Notes under the pieces: model-generated
What the model saw: the letters and a program-made list of their open reading frames with translations, nothing else
What the model was told of the DNA's origin: nothing
Database searches by the model: none
Program-made: the position numbers and the translations under genes
In this document: one piece after another, positions 32,933-41,155 of the stretch
Numbering within the stretch: the first letter of the stretch is position 1
Layout: the number at the start of each line of letters is the position of its first letter
NCBI RefSeq assembly: GCF_016865485.1
Contig: NZ_AP024452.1
Span: forward strand, 2,998,501-3,062,500
Source: Luteitalea sp. TBR-22
Lineage (GTDB): Bacteria; Acidobacteriota; Vicinamibacteria; Vicinamibacterales; Vicinamibacteraceae
Length of the DNA: 64,000 nucleotides
Reading direction: 5' to 3'

Positions 32933-33931
32933 CTACACCTCCTCTTCAGGCATATCGGACGATGGCGGGGGCACCATCAGTCCTTCCTTGCGCAGCAGAA
33001 AAATCAGGCCGCCGGGGAGCGAGGCGAGGATGAGCAGGGCCGCGCCGGCGATCGACAGGGCGAGGCCGGCGTCCACCGGGTGGCCCAGCATGCGGAACAG
33101 GTAGGAAAAGACGGCTTCGCGCACGCCGAACCCGTTGATGGAGACCGGCGCGAGCTGGATCACCAGGCTGACCGGCACGATGACCATGGCGTCGCGGAGC
33201 GGCAGGTCGATGTGCAGGCCGCGGGCCACGCACACGTAGAACACCACGACCAACCCCTGGACCACGAGCGCGCCGCCGAACGCCTGCAGCAGGCTGGCCC
33301 GGTCGCCCCCCGCCTTGGCCAGCATTGTCTCGAGCCGGCCCAGCCGCTCGGTCACCCAGTCCTCCCGCAGGCGGGCGAGTGGGCGCAGGCCACGCGTGAC
33401 CAGGGCCGGTTGCGACACCACGATGGCCGCCGCGAGGGCCCCGCCGATGAGCAGGATCCAGAGGTAGCCGGTACCTGGCAGCGCGTGACGGAGGAGCAAG
33501 GACCCGCACGCCGCCACGGCGAACAGCGCGATCAGGCCGAGGACGCGGTCGAGCAGCACGACGGCCGTCGCCACGGTCCGCGACCCGGCCGCGCCGGCCG
33601 TGTCGGCGATCCGCACGAAGTCGCCGCCGATGTTGCTGGGGAGGAAGTTGTTGAAGAAATTGGCCACCAGGCAGGAGAGCGTCAGCTGCCAGGTCGTCGC
33701 GTCCACGTGCTGGGTGACCAGCAGCCGCCGCCAGCGCCATCCGCTCACGAGCAGCAGCACGGCCTGCACGAGGAGGGCGAGCGCAATCCAGCCCGGTTCG
33801 ACCTGCCGCAGCCGGGCGGCGACGGCGCCCACGTCGGTCTGGCGGAACAACACCGCCAGCAAGCCGACACTGATGCTGAGTTTGAGGGCGAAGGAGGACG
33901 CGCGACGCACGCCACCGGAGATGGGCGACAT
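32933..33931 (-). CDS. UPF0104/LPG_synthase_TM family membrane protein (second copy)
   Basis: A 332-residue protein with about eight helices. The family motif reads FFNNFLPSNIGGDFVRIAD, and VLLDRVLGLIALFAVAACGSLLL and SINGFGVREAVFSYLF are also characteristic. It is a clear paralogue of the protein at 25047-25976. The charged tail (SSDMPEEEV) is unusual. It is divergent from the GT4 gene at 34167 and upstream of the lipoprotein genes; flipping of a lipid-linked glycan made by the third sugar block is plausible but unproven. Confidence 0.85.
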   Translation of the reverse strand: MSPISGGVRRASSFALKLSISVGLLAVLFRQTDVGAVAARLRQVEPGWIALALLVQAVLLLVSGWRWRRLLVTQHVDATTWQLTLSCLVANFFNNFLPSNIGGDFVRIADTAGAAGSRTVATAVVLLDRVLGLIALFAVAACGSLLLRHALPGTGYLWILLIGGALAAAIVVSQPALVTRGLRPLARLREDWVTERLGRLETMLAKAGGDRASLLQAFGGALVVQGLVVVFYVCVARGLHIDLPLRDAMVIVPVSLVIQLAPVSINGFGVREAVFSYLFRMLGHPVDAGLALSIAGAALLILASLPGGLIFLLRKEGLMVPPPSSDMPEEEV

Positions 33932-34092
33932 GGAGTGAGGCAGGCCGGGCCCCCGCTTCGGCGGCCCAAGGGGAGAGACGGTACCATGGCCCCGGGAGTG
34001 GGTCTAGGCGCAGGCGCGCGCGACCCTCCTGAGGGCCAGCCGGGCCGAGCGCCGCGACGACCGCGGCGGCCGCGGCAGGTCAGCCGCTGGTC

Positions 34093-34098
34093 TATACT
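34093..34098 (+). promoter_or_regulatory. Possible -10 box upstream of the GT4 gene
   Basis: TATACT in an otherwise GC-rich 235-bp divergent spacer, 69 nt upstream of the chosen GT4 start and 21 nt upstream of an alternative ATG. No -35 box is clear. The rest of the spacer holds only GC-rich imperfect palindromes. Confidence 0.35.
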
Positions 34099-34166
34099 TG
34101 AGAGCTTGGCCGCGCCGGATGCCCCCCGTCGGGGGTACCGCCGCGACCGGTCGCCTTCCTGGAACC

Positions 34167-35423
34167 GTGACGCCCCCAGCCACGCCGCTCCGAATCCTGA
34201 TGCTCGCGCCGGAGCCGTTCTTCGAGCCGCGTGGCACGCCGTTCAGCGAGTACCACCGCATCAAGGCCCTGGTCGAGGACGGTCATCACGTCGACCTGGT
34301 CACCTATCCGGTCGGCCGCGACGTCGACCTGCCCAACCTCCGGATCATCAGGTGCTGGCGGCCGCCGTTCATCAGGAAGGTGGCCATCGGGCCGTCGTTC
34401 ACCAAGATCGTGCTCGACGCCTGCCTCACGCTCACCATCCTGCGGGTCGCCTTCTTCGGCGGGCAGCGCTACGACGCCATCCACTCCCATGAGGAGATGG
34501 GCGTGCTCGGCGTGTGGCTCGGGCGCCGGCTCAAGGTGCCGCACCTGTACGACATGCACTCGAGCCTGCCGCAGCAGCTCAACAACTTCCGCTATTCGCG
34601 GTCGAAGGCGTTGCGGTGGGGGTTCGAGCGGGCCGAGGACTACATGGTCCGCGGCTCGCAGGTGGTGATCACCATCTGCCAGGAGTTGCAGGACACCGTG
34701 CACGAGATGGGCGTCGGCGACCGCGCCGTGCTCATCGAGAACGTGATGGGGGGCGACGTCGACCCGGCGCCGGGACCCGGCCGGGAGGCCGTACGGGCCC
34801 GGTGGGGCCTGTCTGCCAGCCAACCGGTGGCGTTGTACACCGGCACGTTCGAGCAGTACCAGGGACTCGACCTCCTGCTCGACGCGAGCGTCGCCCTCAA
34901 GGCGCGCGTCCCCGGCGCCGCCGTGCTCGTCGTCGGTGGCGCGCCCGAGCAGGTCGCGGCGCTCGAGGCGCGGGCCAGGGCGGTCGGCGCTCCGCTGGTC
35001 CTGACCGGCCAGCGGCCGCCCGCCGAGATCCCGCACTTCGTCGACGCCTGCGACGTCCTGGTGTCCCCACGGATCTCGGGCACCAACACGCCGCTGAAGA
35101 TCTACTCGTACCTGCGATCGGGACGCCCCATCGTGGCCACCAACCTGCGCACCCACACGCAGGTGCTGTCGTCGGAGTCGGCCGTGCTCGTGGAGCCGAC
35201 GGCCGCGTCGCTGGCCGACGGGCTCGCCCGGGTGCTCGCCGACCGGGCCGAGGCGGCGCGCGTCGCCGCCGGGGCGCAGCGCCTCGCCGACGAGCGCTAC
35301 AGCCGCGAGTCGTACCTCACCCGGACGCGGCGCGCCTATGCGATGCTCCTGGCCTCGATGCGCGGTGCCGGGACGGTCCCGGTGACCGGTGCGCCGGCCG
35401 CGCCGGGACAGGAGCCGCGGTGA
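34167..35423 (+). CDS. GT4 glycosyltransferase
   Basis: About 418 residues from GTG 34167; ATG 34119 is the alternative. The N-terminal Rossmann domain begins LRILMLAPEPFFEPRGTPFSEYHRIKAL, matching GT4 enzymes with a donor-site Gly/Thr loop. The C-terminal domain has ALYTGTFEQYQGLDLLLDA and SPRISGTNTPLKIYSYLRSGRPIVATN; the expected Glu of the EX7E motif is part of this region but is written as SGTNTPLKIYSY, a variant common in this subgroup. It heads a five-gene unit whose members overlap by 4 nt. Sugar donor unknown. Confidence 0.85.
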   Translation: MTPPATPLRILMLAPEPFFEPRGTPFSEYHRIKALVEDGHHVDLVTYPVGRDVDLPNLRIIRCWRPPFIRKVAIGPSFTKIVLDACLTLTILRVAFFGGQRYDAIHSHEEMGVLGVWLGRRLKVPHLYDMHSSLPQQLNNFRYSRSKALRWGFERAEDYMVRGSQVVITICQELQDTVHEMGVGDRAVLIENVMGGDVDPAPGPGREAVRARWGLSASQPVALYTGTFEQYQGLDLLLDASVALKARVPGAAVLVVGGAPEQVAALEARARAVGAPLVLTGQRPPAEIPHFVDACDVLVSPRISGTNTPLKIYSYLRSGRPIVATNLRTHTQVLSSESAVLVEPTAASLADGLARVLADRAEAARVAAGAQRLADERYSRESYLTRTRRAYAMLLASMRGAGTVPVTGAPAAPGQEPR

Positions 35424-36412
35424 CGGCGCTGGTCACCGGCGTCACGGGGTTCACCGGCGGGCATCTGGCCCGCCACCTGCGACATCGCGGCGTCGCGGTG
35501 CGGGGGTTCGTGCGCGCGAAGAGCCTTGCGCGGCCGGAGGTCGCGTCGCTGCGGGAGGCTGGCGTCGAGATCGTCGAGGGCGATCTCACCGATGCGGCGG
35601 CCGTCGCCGCGGCGTGTCGTGGGGTCGAGGTGGTCTACCACATCGCCGCCACGTACCGCGAAGCAGGCCAGCCCGACAGCGCGTATCGCGCCATCAACGT
35701 GCAGGGGGTGCAGCACGTGATCGACGGCGCGCGGCAGGCCGGCGCCCGCCGCGTGGTGCACTGCAGCACCGGCGGCGTCCACGGGCACGTGGCCAACCCG
35801 CCGGCCAACGAGGATGCGCCGTTCAACCCGGGCGACGTCTACCAGGAAACGAAGCTGGAAGGGGAGCGCCTGGCCACGCTCGAGGGCCGCAAGGGCGGCC
35901 TCGAGGTGGTCGTGGCGCGGCCGATCGGCATCTACGGACCCGGCGACCTGCGCTTCCTCAAGATGTTCCGTGGCATCTCGCGCCGCCGGTTCCCGGTGCT
36001 GGGGTCGGGCGAGGTCTTCTATCACCTCACCTACATCGACGATCTCTGTGAAGGATTCCGGTTGTGCGGCGAGGTGCCGGCGGCGGCTGGCCGCACGTAC
36101 ATCCTGGGCGGGCCGCGCTACACGACGATGAACGAGCTGGTGGCGATGATCGCCGCCGAACTGAAGGTGGCGCCGCTGCCGTTCCACCTGCCGGTGTGGC
36201 CGTTCTGGCTGGCCGGCGCGGCTTGCGAGGCCGTGTGCATCCCGTTGCGGGTGCAGCCGCCGCTGTACCGTCGGCGGGTGGACTTCTACACGAAGAGTCG
36301 CGCCTTCGACATCACGCGCGCCCGCACGGAGCTGGGCTTCGCCCCGGCCGTCGACCTGCCGGAGGGCATCCGGCGCACCATCGCGTGGTATCGCGCCCAG
36401 GGCCTGTTGTGA
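35420..36412 (+). CDS. NAD-dependent epimerase/dehydratase
   Basis: A 330-residue extended SDR. GTG start within the GT4 stop. The NAD motif is TGVTGFTGGHLARHL; the catalytic residues are seen as Ser in VHCSTGGVHGH and Tyr-x3-Lys in DVYQETKLEGE. RPIGIYGPGDLRFLKMF is the usual substrate-loop segment. The YHIAATYRE segment recalls HpnA-type hopanoid-associated or other lipid-glycan epimerases. It is flanked by two GT4 genes on one transcript, so it probably makes or modifies the nucleotide sugar they use. Confidence 0.87.
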   Translation: MTALVTGVTGFTGGHLARHLRHRGVAVRGFVRAKSLARPEVASLREAGVEIVEGDLTDAAAVAAACRGVEVVYHIAATYREAGQPDSAYRAINVQGVQHVIDGARQAGARRVVHCSTGGVHGHVANPPANEDAPFNPGDVYQETKLEGERLATLEGRKGGLEVVVARPIGIYGPGDLRFLKMFRGISRRRFPVLGSGEVFYHLTYIDDLCEGFRLCGEVPAAAGRTYILGGPRYTTMNELVAMIAAELKVAPLPFHLPVWPFWLAGAACEAVCIPLRVQPPLYRRRVDFYTKSRAFDITRARTELGFAPAVDLPEGIRRTIAWYRAQGLL

Positions 36413-37644
36413 GCGAGAAGATTTCGGTGCTGCACGTGTGCGACCACCTCGGGTGGACCGGGTCGCGGATGCACGGCGTCAAGCGCCTGTTCGCCTGGAC
36501 GCTGCCGCGCTTCGACGCCAGCCGCTTCGACGTGTCGTTGGTGAGCCTGCGCAAGAAGGACACCTCCGAGGACACCCTCGAGCAGTTCGGGATCGACGTC
36601 ACGTACCTGCACAAGGGCAAGTTCGACCCCGCCACGCTCACCGCGCTCCTGAAGGTCATGGATCGCAAGGGCACGCAGGTGCTGCACCTGCACGGCTACG
36701 GCGCGACGACGTTCGGCCGCATCGCCGCGGCGATGCGCGGCACCGCGGTGCTGCTGCACGAGCACGCCAACCACACGACGACGCCGTGGTTCCAGCAGGT
36801 GGCCGACTCGCTCCTGGCCCCGTACACGGACCTGGCGATCGCGGTCTCGGCCTCGACCGCGGAGTTCACCGTGCGGGCCCGCAAGATCCCGGCCGAGAAG
36901 ATGAAGGTCGTCTACCTCGGCGCGCCGCTCGACGAGTTCGGGCGCACGCGCAGTCCGCAGGAGATCGCGGCGGCACGCGCCGCGCTCGGCATCGCGCCGG
37001 GAACGTTTGCCGTCGGCACGGTCACGCGGCTGATGCCGGCCAAGGGCAACCGGTACCTGGTGGAGGCCGTCAGGCCGATCGTCGAGCAGATCCCCGAGGC
37101 GCACGTCTACATCGCCGGGGAAGGCGAGTTGCGCGACGAGCTCGAGGCGCAGGCGCGCAGTCTCGGCATCACCGATCGTCTGCACTTCCTCGGCTTCCAG
37201 CGCGACGTGGCGGCCGTGCTCTCGGCCTACGACCTGGTGGTGTTCCCGTCGCTGTGGGAAGGGACGCCGCTCACCTCGTTCGAGGCGCTGGCGATGGGCA
37301 AGCCGATCGTCTCGACAGATGCCGACGGGCTGCGCGACATCCTGCGTGACCAGGTCGACGCGGTCATCGTGCCCAAGGAGGACGGACGGGCCATCGCCGA
37401 TGCGGTCGTCGCCCTCGAACGCGACCCGGCGCGGCGCGCCGCCCTCGGCGCCGAGGCGCAGCGCACCAGCCGCCGCTACGACATCGCGGCCTACGTTCGC
37501 AAGATGGAGCGCCTGTACGAGTTGATGGCGCGGGTGTCGAGGCCGACCAGGCGCCAGGGACTGTTGCGCGAGGACCTCTCGTTCCTCGACAGCGGACCGC
37601 CGTCGCCGGCAATCGGCGTCGGCGCCCCGGGGGGCCGGGCGTGA
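36409..37644 (+). CDS. GT4 glycosyltransferase
   Basis: A 411-residue GT-B enzyme starting at GTG in the epimerase stop. The N-terminal half has HVCDHLGWTGSRMHGVKRLF and VLHLHGYGATTFGRIA; the C-terminal half has VGTVTRLMPAKGNRYLVEAV, the donor-binding GEGELRDELEAQA and PSLWEGTPLTSFEALAMGKPIVSTD, which carries the EX7E catalytic pattern (Glu in WEGTP and Glu in FEALA). The last 40 residues are unusual and charged. It is coupled by GTGA to the next membrane protein. Confidence 0.92.
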   Translation: MSEKISVLHVCDHLGWTGSRMHGVKRLFAWTLPRFDASRFDVSLVSLRKKDTSEDTLEQFGIDVTYLHKGKFDPATLTALLKVMDRKGTQVLHLHGYGATTFGRIAAAMRGTAVLLHEHANHTTTPWFQQVADSLLAPYTDLAIAVSASTAEFTVRARKIPAEKMKVVYLGAPLDEFGRTRSPQEIAAARAALGIAPGTFAVGTVTRLMPAKGNRYLVEAVRPIVEQIPEAHVYIAGEGELRDELEAQARSLGITDRLHFLGFQRDVAAVLSAYDLVVFPSLWEGTPLTSFEALAMGKPIVSTDADGLRDILRDQVDAVIVPKEDGRAIADAVVALERDPARRAALGAEAQRTSRRYDIAAYVRKMERLYELMARVSRPTRRQGLLREDLSFLDSGPPSPAIGVGAPGGRA

Positions 37645-39638
37645 ACGTGCCCCGGGCCGCCCGGCTCGGGCGCGTGTGGAGCGATCCCGGTGCCGTTGCG
37701 ACGCTGATCCTCGGCGTGCTGCTGCTCGGCTTCGCGCTGACGGTCAAGTTCCCGGTCGTCGCCTTCGGATTCCAGAGCGACGAGGCGACCTACTACAGCA
37801 TCGGCCACAGCCTGGCCAGCGACTGGGACCTGCAGTTCCAGCGCCGCGACCTGGTGCGGGTCTACCGCGAGTTTCCCAGCGGCCCGGAGGGCATCTTCCT
37901 CAAGCGCGGACGCAGCGTGCACCTCGAGTTGCAGGCACGTCCGCCGTTCGTGGCGTGGGTGAAGGGGCCCGACCCGCGCGTCGATCGCCTCTACTACGGC
38001 AAGTCGTTCATCTACCCGCTCTTCGCTGCGCCGTTCATCGCGCTGGCCGGCACCAACGGCTTCCTCGTGCTGCACGCGCTGCTGCTCACCGCGTGCTTCG
38101 GCGCGGTGTATGCGTTCGTCCGCGCCCGGTCGTCATCGGCCGCGGCGCTCGCCTACGCGGTGGCGTTCCTGTTTGCCTCGGCCGCGCCGGTCTACTTCGT
38201 GTGGCTCACGCCGGAGCTGTTCAACCTCGCGCTGGTGCTGCTCGGGCTCTTCTTCTGGGCCTACAAGGAAGTCGCGCCGACGGCCGTGCCGACCGGCACC
38301 TGGCTGGACGGCTGGGGACGCCTGCTGCGTGGTCCGTGGTCCGACGTCATCGCCTGCGCCCTGCTCGGCATCGCCACGTTCTCCAAGCCCCTCAACGTGC
38401 TGGCCGCGGCGCCGGTGCTGTGGCTCGCGCTGCTGCGCCGGCAGTGGTGGCGCGTCGCCCTCGTCAGCCTCGCCTTCGTGGCCGCGACCGGCGGCCTGTT
38501 CCTGGTCAACGGGATCAGCAGCGGCGACATGAACTACCAGGGGGGCGGCGCCGACCGGGCGACGTTCTACGGACGCTTCCCGTTCCAGTCGCCCGAAGCG
38601 ACCTTCGGCACCACCGGCATCGTGCGGGCCACCGACGGGCTGCTCACCGACGTCATCTTCAACCGCGACGCGTTGACCACCGTGCTGCGGCACAACGTCG
38701 TGTACTTCCTGTTCGGGCGTCACACCGGGCTGGTGCCGTACTTCTTCCCGGGCATGCTGACGCTCGGGCTCTTCCTGCTCGCCGGCCGCGATCGACGCGA
38801 GCCGTTCCAGTGGTTGGTGCTCCTGGCGCTCGCCCTGGCGTCCGTGGCGTTGCTGATCTACATGCCCTTCACGTACTCGGGCGGCGGCGGGCCGATCGGC
38901 AACCGCTATTTCCTGGGCTACTACGCGCTGTTCCTCTTCCTCGTGCCGGCGGCCATCACCGTGCGCACCGCCGTCGCCGCGGCGCTGGTGGGCGGGCTGT
39001 TCACCGCGCAGTTGATCGCCAACCCGTTCTACACGTCGTTCAACCCCGCGACCCACCCCAAGTACGGCGCCTTCCGGTGGCTGCCGATCGAGCTCTCGCT
39101 CGTCAACGACATCCCGGTGAACGTGACGCCGTCGCGGGCCAAGCAGCCGCTGGCCGGCGACCCGCCCGTGCAGGCCTACTTCCTCGACGACAACGCCTAC
39201 AACCGCGAGGGCGAGTGGTTCTGGGTGCGCGGCGAGTCGCGCGCCGACATCATCCTGCGGGCGCCTGCCCGGCCGCATCCCGACGGCGCCTTCACGTCGT
39301 TGGCCATCGACGCGCTCGAAATCGAGATCGCCACCGGCGCGGCGGCGCCCGTCGTGCGCATCGACACGGGCGCGGAGCGGGTGCAGGTGGCCCCGGGCGC
39401 CAGGAGCGGCCAGGTGGTGAAGGTCCGGATGCCCGAGGGGTTCCCGTACAAGGCGATCCCCGGGCAGCCGCTCAACCGCGTGTACGCGATCTCCATCTCG
39501 GCAAGCGAAGGCTTCATCCCGCTCTTCGACGAGGGCGTGAACGACCGACGCTTCCTCGGCGCGCGCATCCGGATTCGCCCGCTGTACCGCGACGATCGGT
39601 ATCAGCCGCCGCCTGCGCCACCGCCGCCTGCGAGATGA
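37641..39638 (+). CDS. Polytopic membrane protein, GT39/GT-C-like (function unknown)
   Basis: A 665-residue protein with about 12 helices, a periplasmic loop after helix 1 containing FGFQSDEATYYSIGHSLASDWDL (acidic DEA motif, as in the GT-C catalytic loop) and a large C-terminal soluble domain (about 480-650) with a beta-sandwich-like pattern (IDALEIEIATGAAAPVVRIDTG). It resembles PMT/ArnT-like transferases. It ends a five-gene sugar unit and is followed by the GGCAT repeat. The C-terminal domain looks added on to the core. Confidence 0.72.
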   Translation: MNVPRAARLGRVWSDPGAVATLILGVLLLGFALTVKFPVVAFGFQSDEATYYSIGHSLASDWDLQFQRRDLVRVYREFPSGPEGIFLKRGRSVHLELQARPPFVAWVKGPDPRVDRLYYGKSFIYPLFAAPFIALAGTNGFLVLHALLLTACFGAVYAFVRARSSSAAALAYAVAFLFASAAPVYFVWLTPELFNLALVLLGLFFWAYKEVAPTAVPTGTWLDGWGRLLRGPWSDVIACALLGIATFSKPLNVLAAAPVLWLALLRRQWWRVALVSLAFVAATGGLFLVNGISSGDMNYQGGGADRATFYGRFPFQSPEATFGTTGIVRATDGLLTDVIFNRDALTTVLRHNVVYFLFGRHTGLVPYFFPGMLTLGLFLLAGRDRREPFQWLVLLALALASVALLIYMPFTYSGGGGPIGNRYFLGYYALFLFLVPAAITVRTAVAAALVGGLFTAQLIANPFYTSFNPATHPKYGAFRWLPIELSLVNDIPVNVTPSRAKQPLAGDPPVQAYFLDDNAYNREGEWFWVRGESRADIILRAPARPHPDGAFTSLAIDALEIEIATGAAAPVVRIDTGAERVQVAPGARSGQVVKVRMPEGFPYKAIPGQPLNRVYAISISASEGFIPLFDEGVNDRRFLGARIRIRPLYRDDRYQPPPAPPPPAR

Positions 39639-39673
39639 GCGGCGGTGGGATGCCTCGGCCCTGCGACCTTCCT

Positions 39674-39706
39674 GCATTCGGCATCGCAGCATTCCCGGCA
39701 TTACCA
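39674..39706. repeat. GGCAT-type degenerate octamer repeat
   Basis: Units near GGCATCGC-AGCATTCC-CGGCATTA lie in the 84-bp spacer before ttcA. They match the copy at 10360-10390 over most of their length. Confidence 0.65.
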
Positions 39707-39722
39707 TCGTCAGTGAGCTGAT

Positions 39723-40598
39723 ATGTCCTACGCTTCCTCGCTCGAATCCCGCATCGCCAAGGCCGTCGCTCGTGCGTCGATCGAGCACCGGCTCATCGAG
39801 CCGAACGACCGCGTGATGGTCGGCCTCTCGGGTGGCAAGGACAGCTGGGCCCTGCTGCAGATCCTCGACGTCATCCGCCGGCGGGCGCCGTTCCCGTTCT
39901 CCTTTGTCGCCGTCAACGTCGACTCGGGCTACAAGGACTTCAAGCACGACGTGATCCGGAAGACCTGCGAGGAGCGCGGCTGGGAGATTCGCATCGAGCA
40001 CACCGAGATCGGCGAGGTCATGGACGACCTCCTCGAGGCCAACGCCACCCCGTGCTCGCTGTGCGCGCGGCTGCGCCGGGGCGTGCTGTACCGCATCGCC
40101 GACGAGGTCGGGGCGACCAAGATCGCGCTCGGCCATCACGCCGACGACTTCATCGAGACCCTGCTGCTGAACCTGTTCTTCGGCGGCGCGCTCAAGGCGA
40201 TGCCGGCGCGGCTGGTGTCGGACAACGAGCGGCACGTGGTGATCCGCCCGCTCGTGTACGTGTCCGAACAGGACGCCCTCGACTACGCGCTCGCCTCGGA
40301 ACTGCCGATCGTCGGCTGCTGCTGCCCGGCGTGCGGCGACCTCGGCCTGCAGCGGCAGCGCCTCAAGCGACTGATCGGCGACCTCGAGCGCGAGCATCCC
40401 GGGATCAAGGCGTCGATGCTGAAGGCCCTGCAGAACGTCCATCCACGTCACCTCCTCGATCGGCGGCTCAGCCCGCTGGACGCGATGGCGCGTGCCGGGC
40501 ATGTCGATGCCGATGACGAGGGGCGTGCAAGTGCCTCGGTGCACCCGCTGCCGGTCGTCGGTCGCACCGGCCGCGCCGCGGCGCCGCGCGTCTCGTGA
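39723..40598 (+). CDS. ttcA: tRNA 2-thiocytidine biosynthesis protein TtcA
   Basis: A 291-residue protein. The ATP pyrophosphatase PP-loop SGGKDS is at residues 36-41. ATPCSLCARLRRG supplies the first CxxC pair and GCCCPACGD the second set, the cysteines that hold the iron-sulfur cluster used to thiolate C32 of tRNA. GHHADDFIETLLLNLFFGGALKAMPA is a hallmark of the TtcA group. GTG of dtd overlaps its stop. Length and motifs are normal. Confidence 0.93.
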   Translation: MSYASSLESRIAKAVARASIEHRLIEPNDRVMVGLSGGKDSWALLQILDVIRRRAPFPFSFVAVNVDSGYKDFKHDVIRKTCEERGWEIRIEHTEIGEVMDDLLEANATPCSLCARLRRGVLYRIADEVGATKIALGHHADDFIETLLLNLFFGGALKAMPARLVSDNERHVVIRPLVYVSEQDALDYALASELPIVGCCCPACGDLGLQRQRLKRLIGDLEREHPGIKASMLKALQNVHPRHLLDRRLSPLDAMARAGHVDADDEGRASASVHPLPVVGRTGRAAAPRVS

Positions 40599-41044
40599 GG
40601 GCCGTCCTCCAGCGCGTCCGATCCGCGTCGGTCACGGTCGAGGGCCGGGTGACGGGCGAGATCGGGGCTGGCTTCCTGGTGCTGCTCGGGGTCGAGGTGG
40701 GCGACACCGCGGCCGACCTGGCCTACATCGTCGACAAGACCGCCGCGCTGCGCGTGTTCCCGGATGCCGACGGCCGGATGAACGTCGACATCCGGCAGGC
40801 CGGCGGGGCGTTGCTCGTGGTGTCGCAGTTCACCCTGGCCGGCGATTGCCGCAAGGGACGACGGCCGTCGTGGGACGGGGCCGCCAGGCCGGAGGAGGCC
40901 CGCGCGTGGTACGAGCGCGCGCTCGAGGCATGGCGGGCGCACGGGCTGCCCGTCGAGGCCGGGGTCTTCCAGGCCGACATGCAGGTCGCCCTCGTCAACG
41001 ACGGCCCGGTCACGTTGCTCCTCGACAGCCGCAAGCAGTTCTGA
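40595..41044 (+). CDS. dtd: D-aminoacyl-tRNA deacylase
   Basis: A 149-residue enzyme that removes D-amino acids from mischarged tRNA. MRAVLQRVRSASVTV is the family N-terminus; VVSQFTLAGDCRKGRRPSWDGAA contains the SQFTL motif, and NDGPVT near the C-terminus is the active-site Gly-cisPro counterpart. The GTG overlaps the ttcA stop, linking two tRNA quality and modification genes. Fully normal in length. Confidence 0.95.
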   Translation: MRAVLQRVRSASVTVEGRVTGEIGAGFLVLLGVEVGDTAADLAYIVDKTAALRVFPDADGRMNVDIRQAGGALLVVSQFTLAGDCRKGRRPSWDGAARPEEARAWYERALEAWRAHGLPVEAGVFQADMQVALVNDGPVTLLLDSRKQF

Positions 41045-41122
41045 CACCCTGTGCCCGCGGCGATCCGCGTCCGGTGCCCGGTGCCGGCGAGCGGGACGCC
41101 CGACCCACGTGTTCGGCCGCCC

Positions 41123-41150
41123 GACTCCCGACTCCCGACTCCCCACTCCC
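41123..41150. repeat. GACTCCC heptamer tandem repeat before the dapF-like gene
   Basis: Three perfect GACTCCC units and one CACTCCC, directly abutting the gene start (ATG at 41156) with no ribosome-binding site between them. Similar degenerate heptamers precede it within the 111-bp gap. Confidence 0.8.
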
Positions 41151-41155
41151 GGCCC

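Noticed and set aside
38133-40544. An 803-residue open frame on the minus strand across the membrane protein and ttcA
   Set aside because: Same shadow effect; it runs through the end of one gene and most of another.
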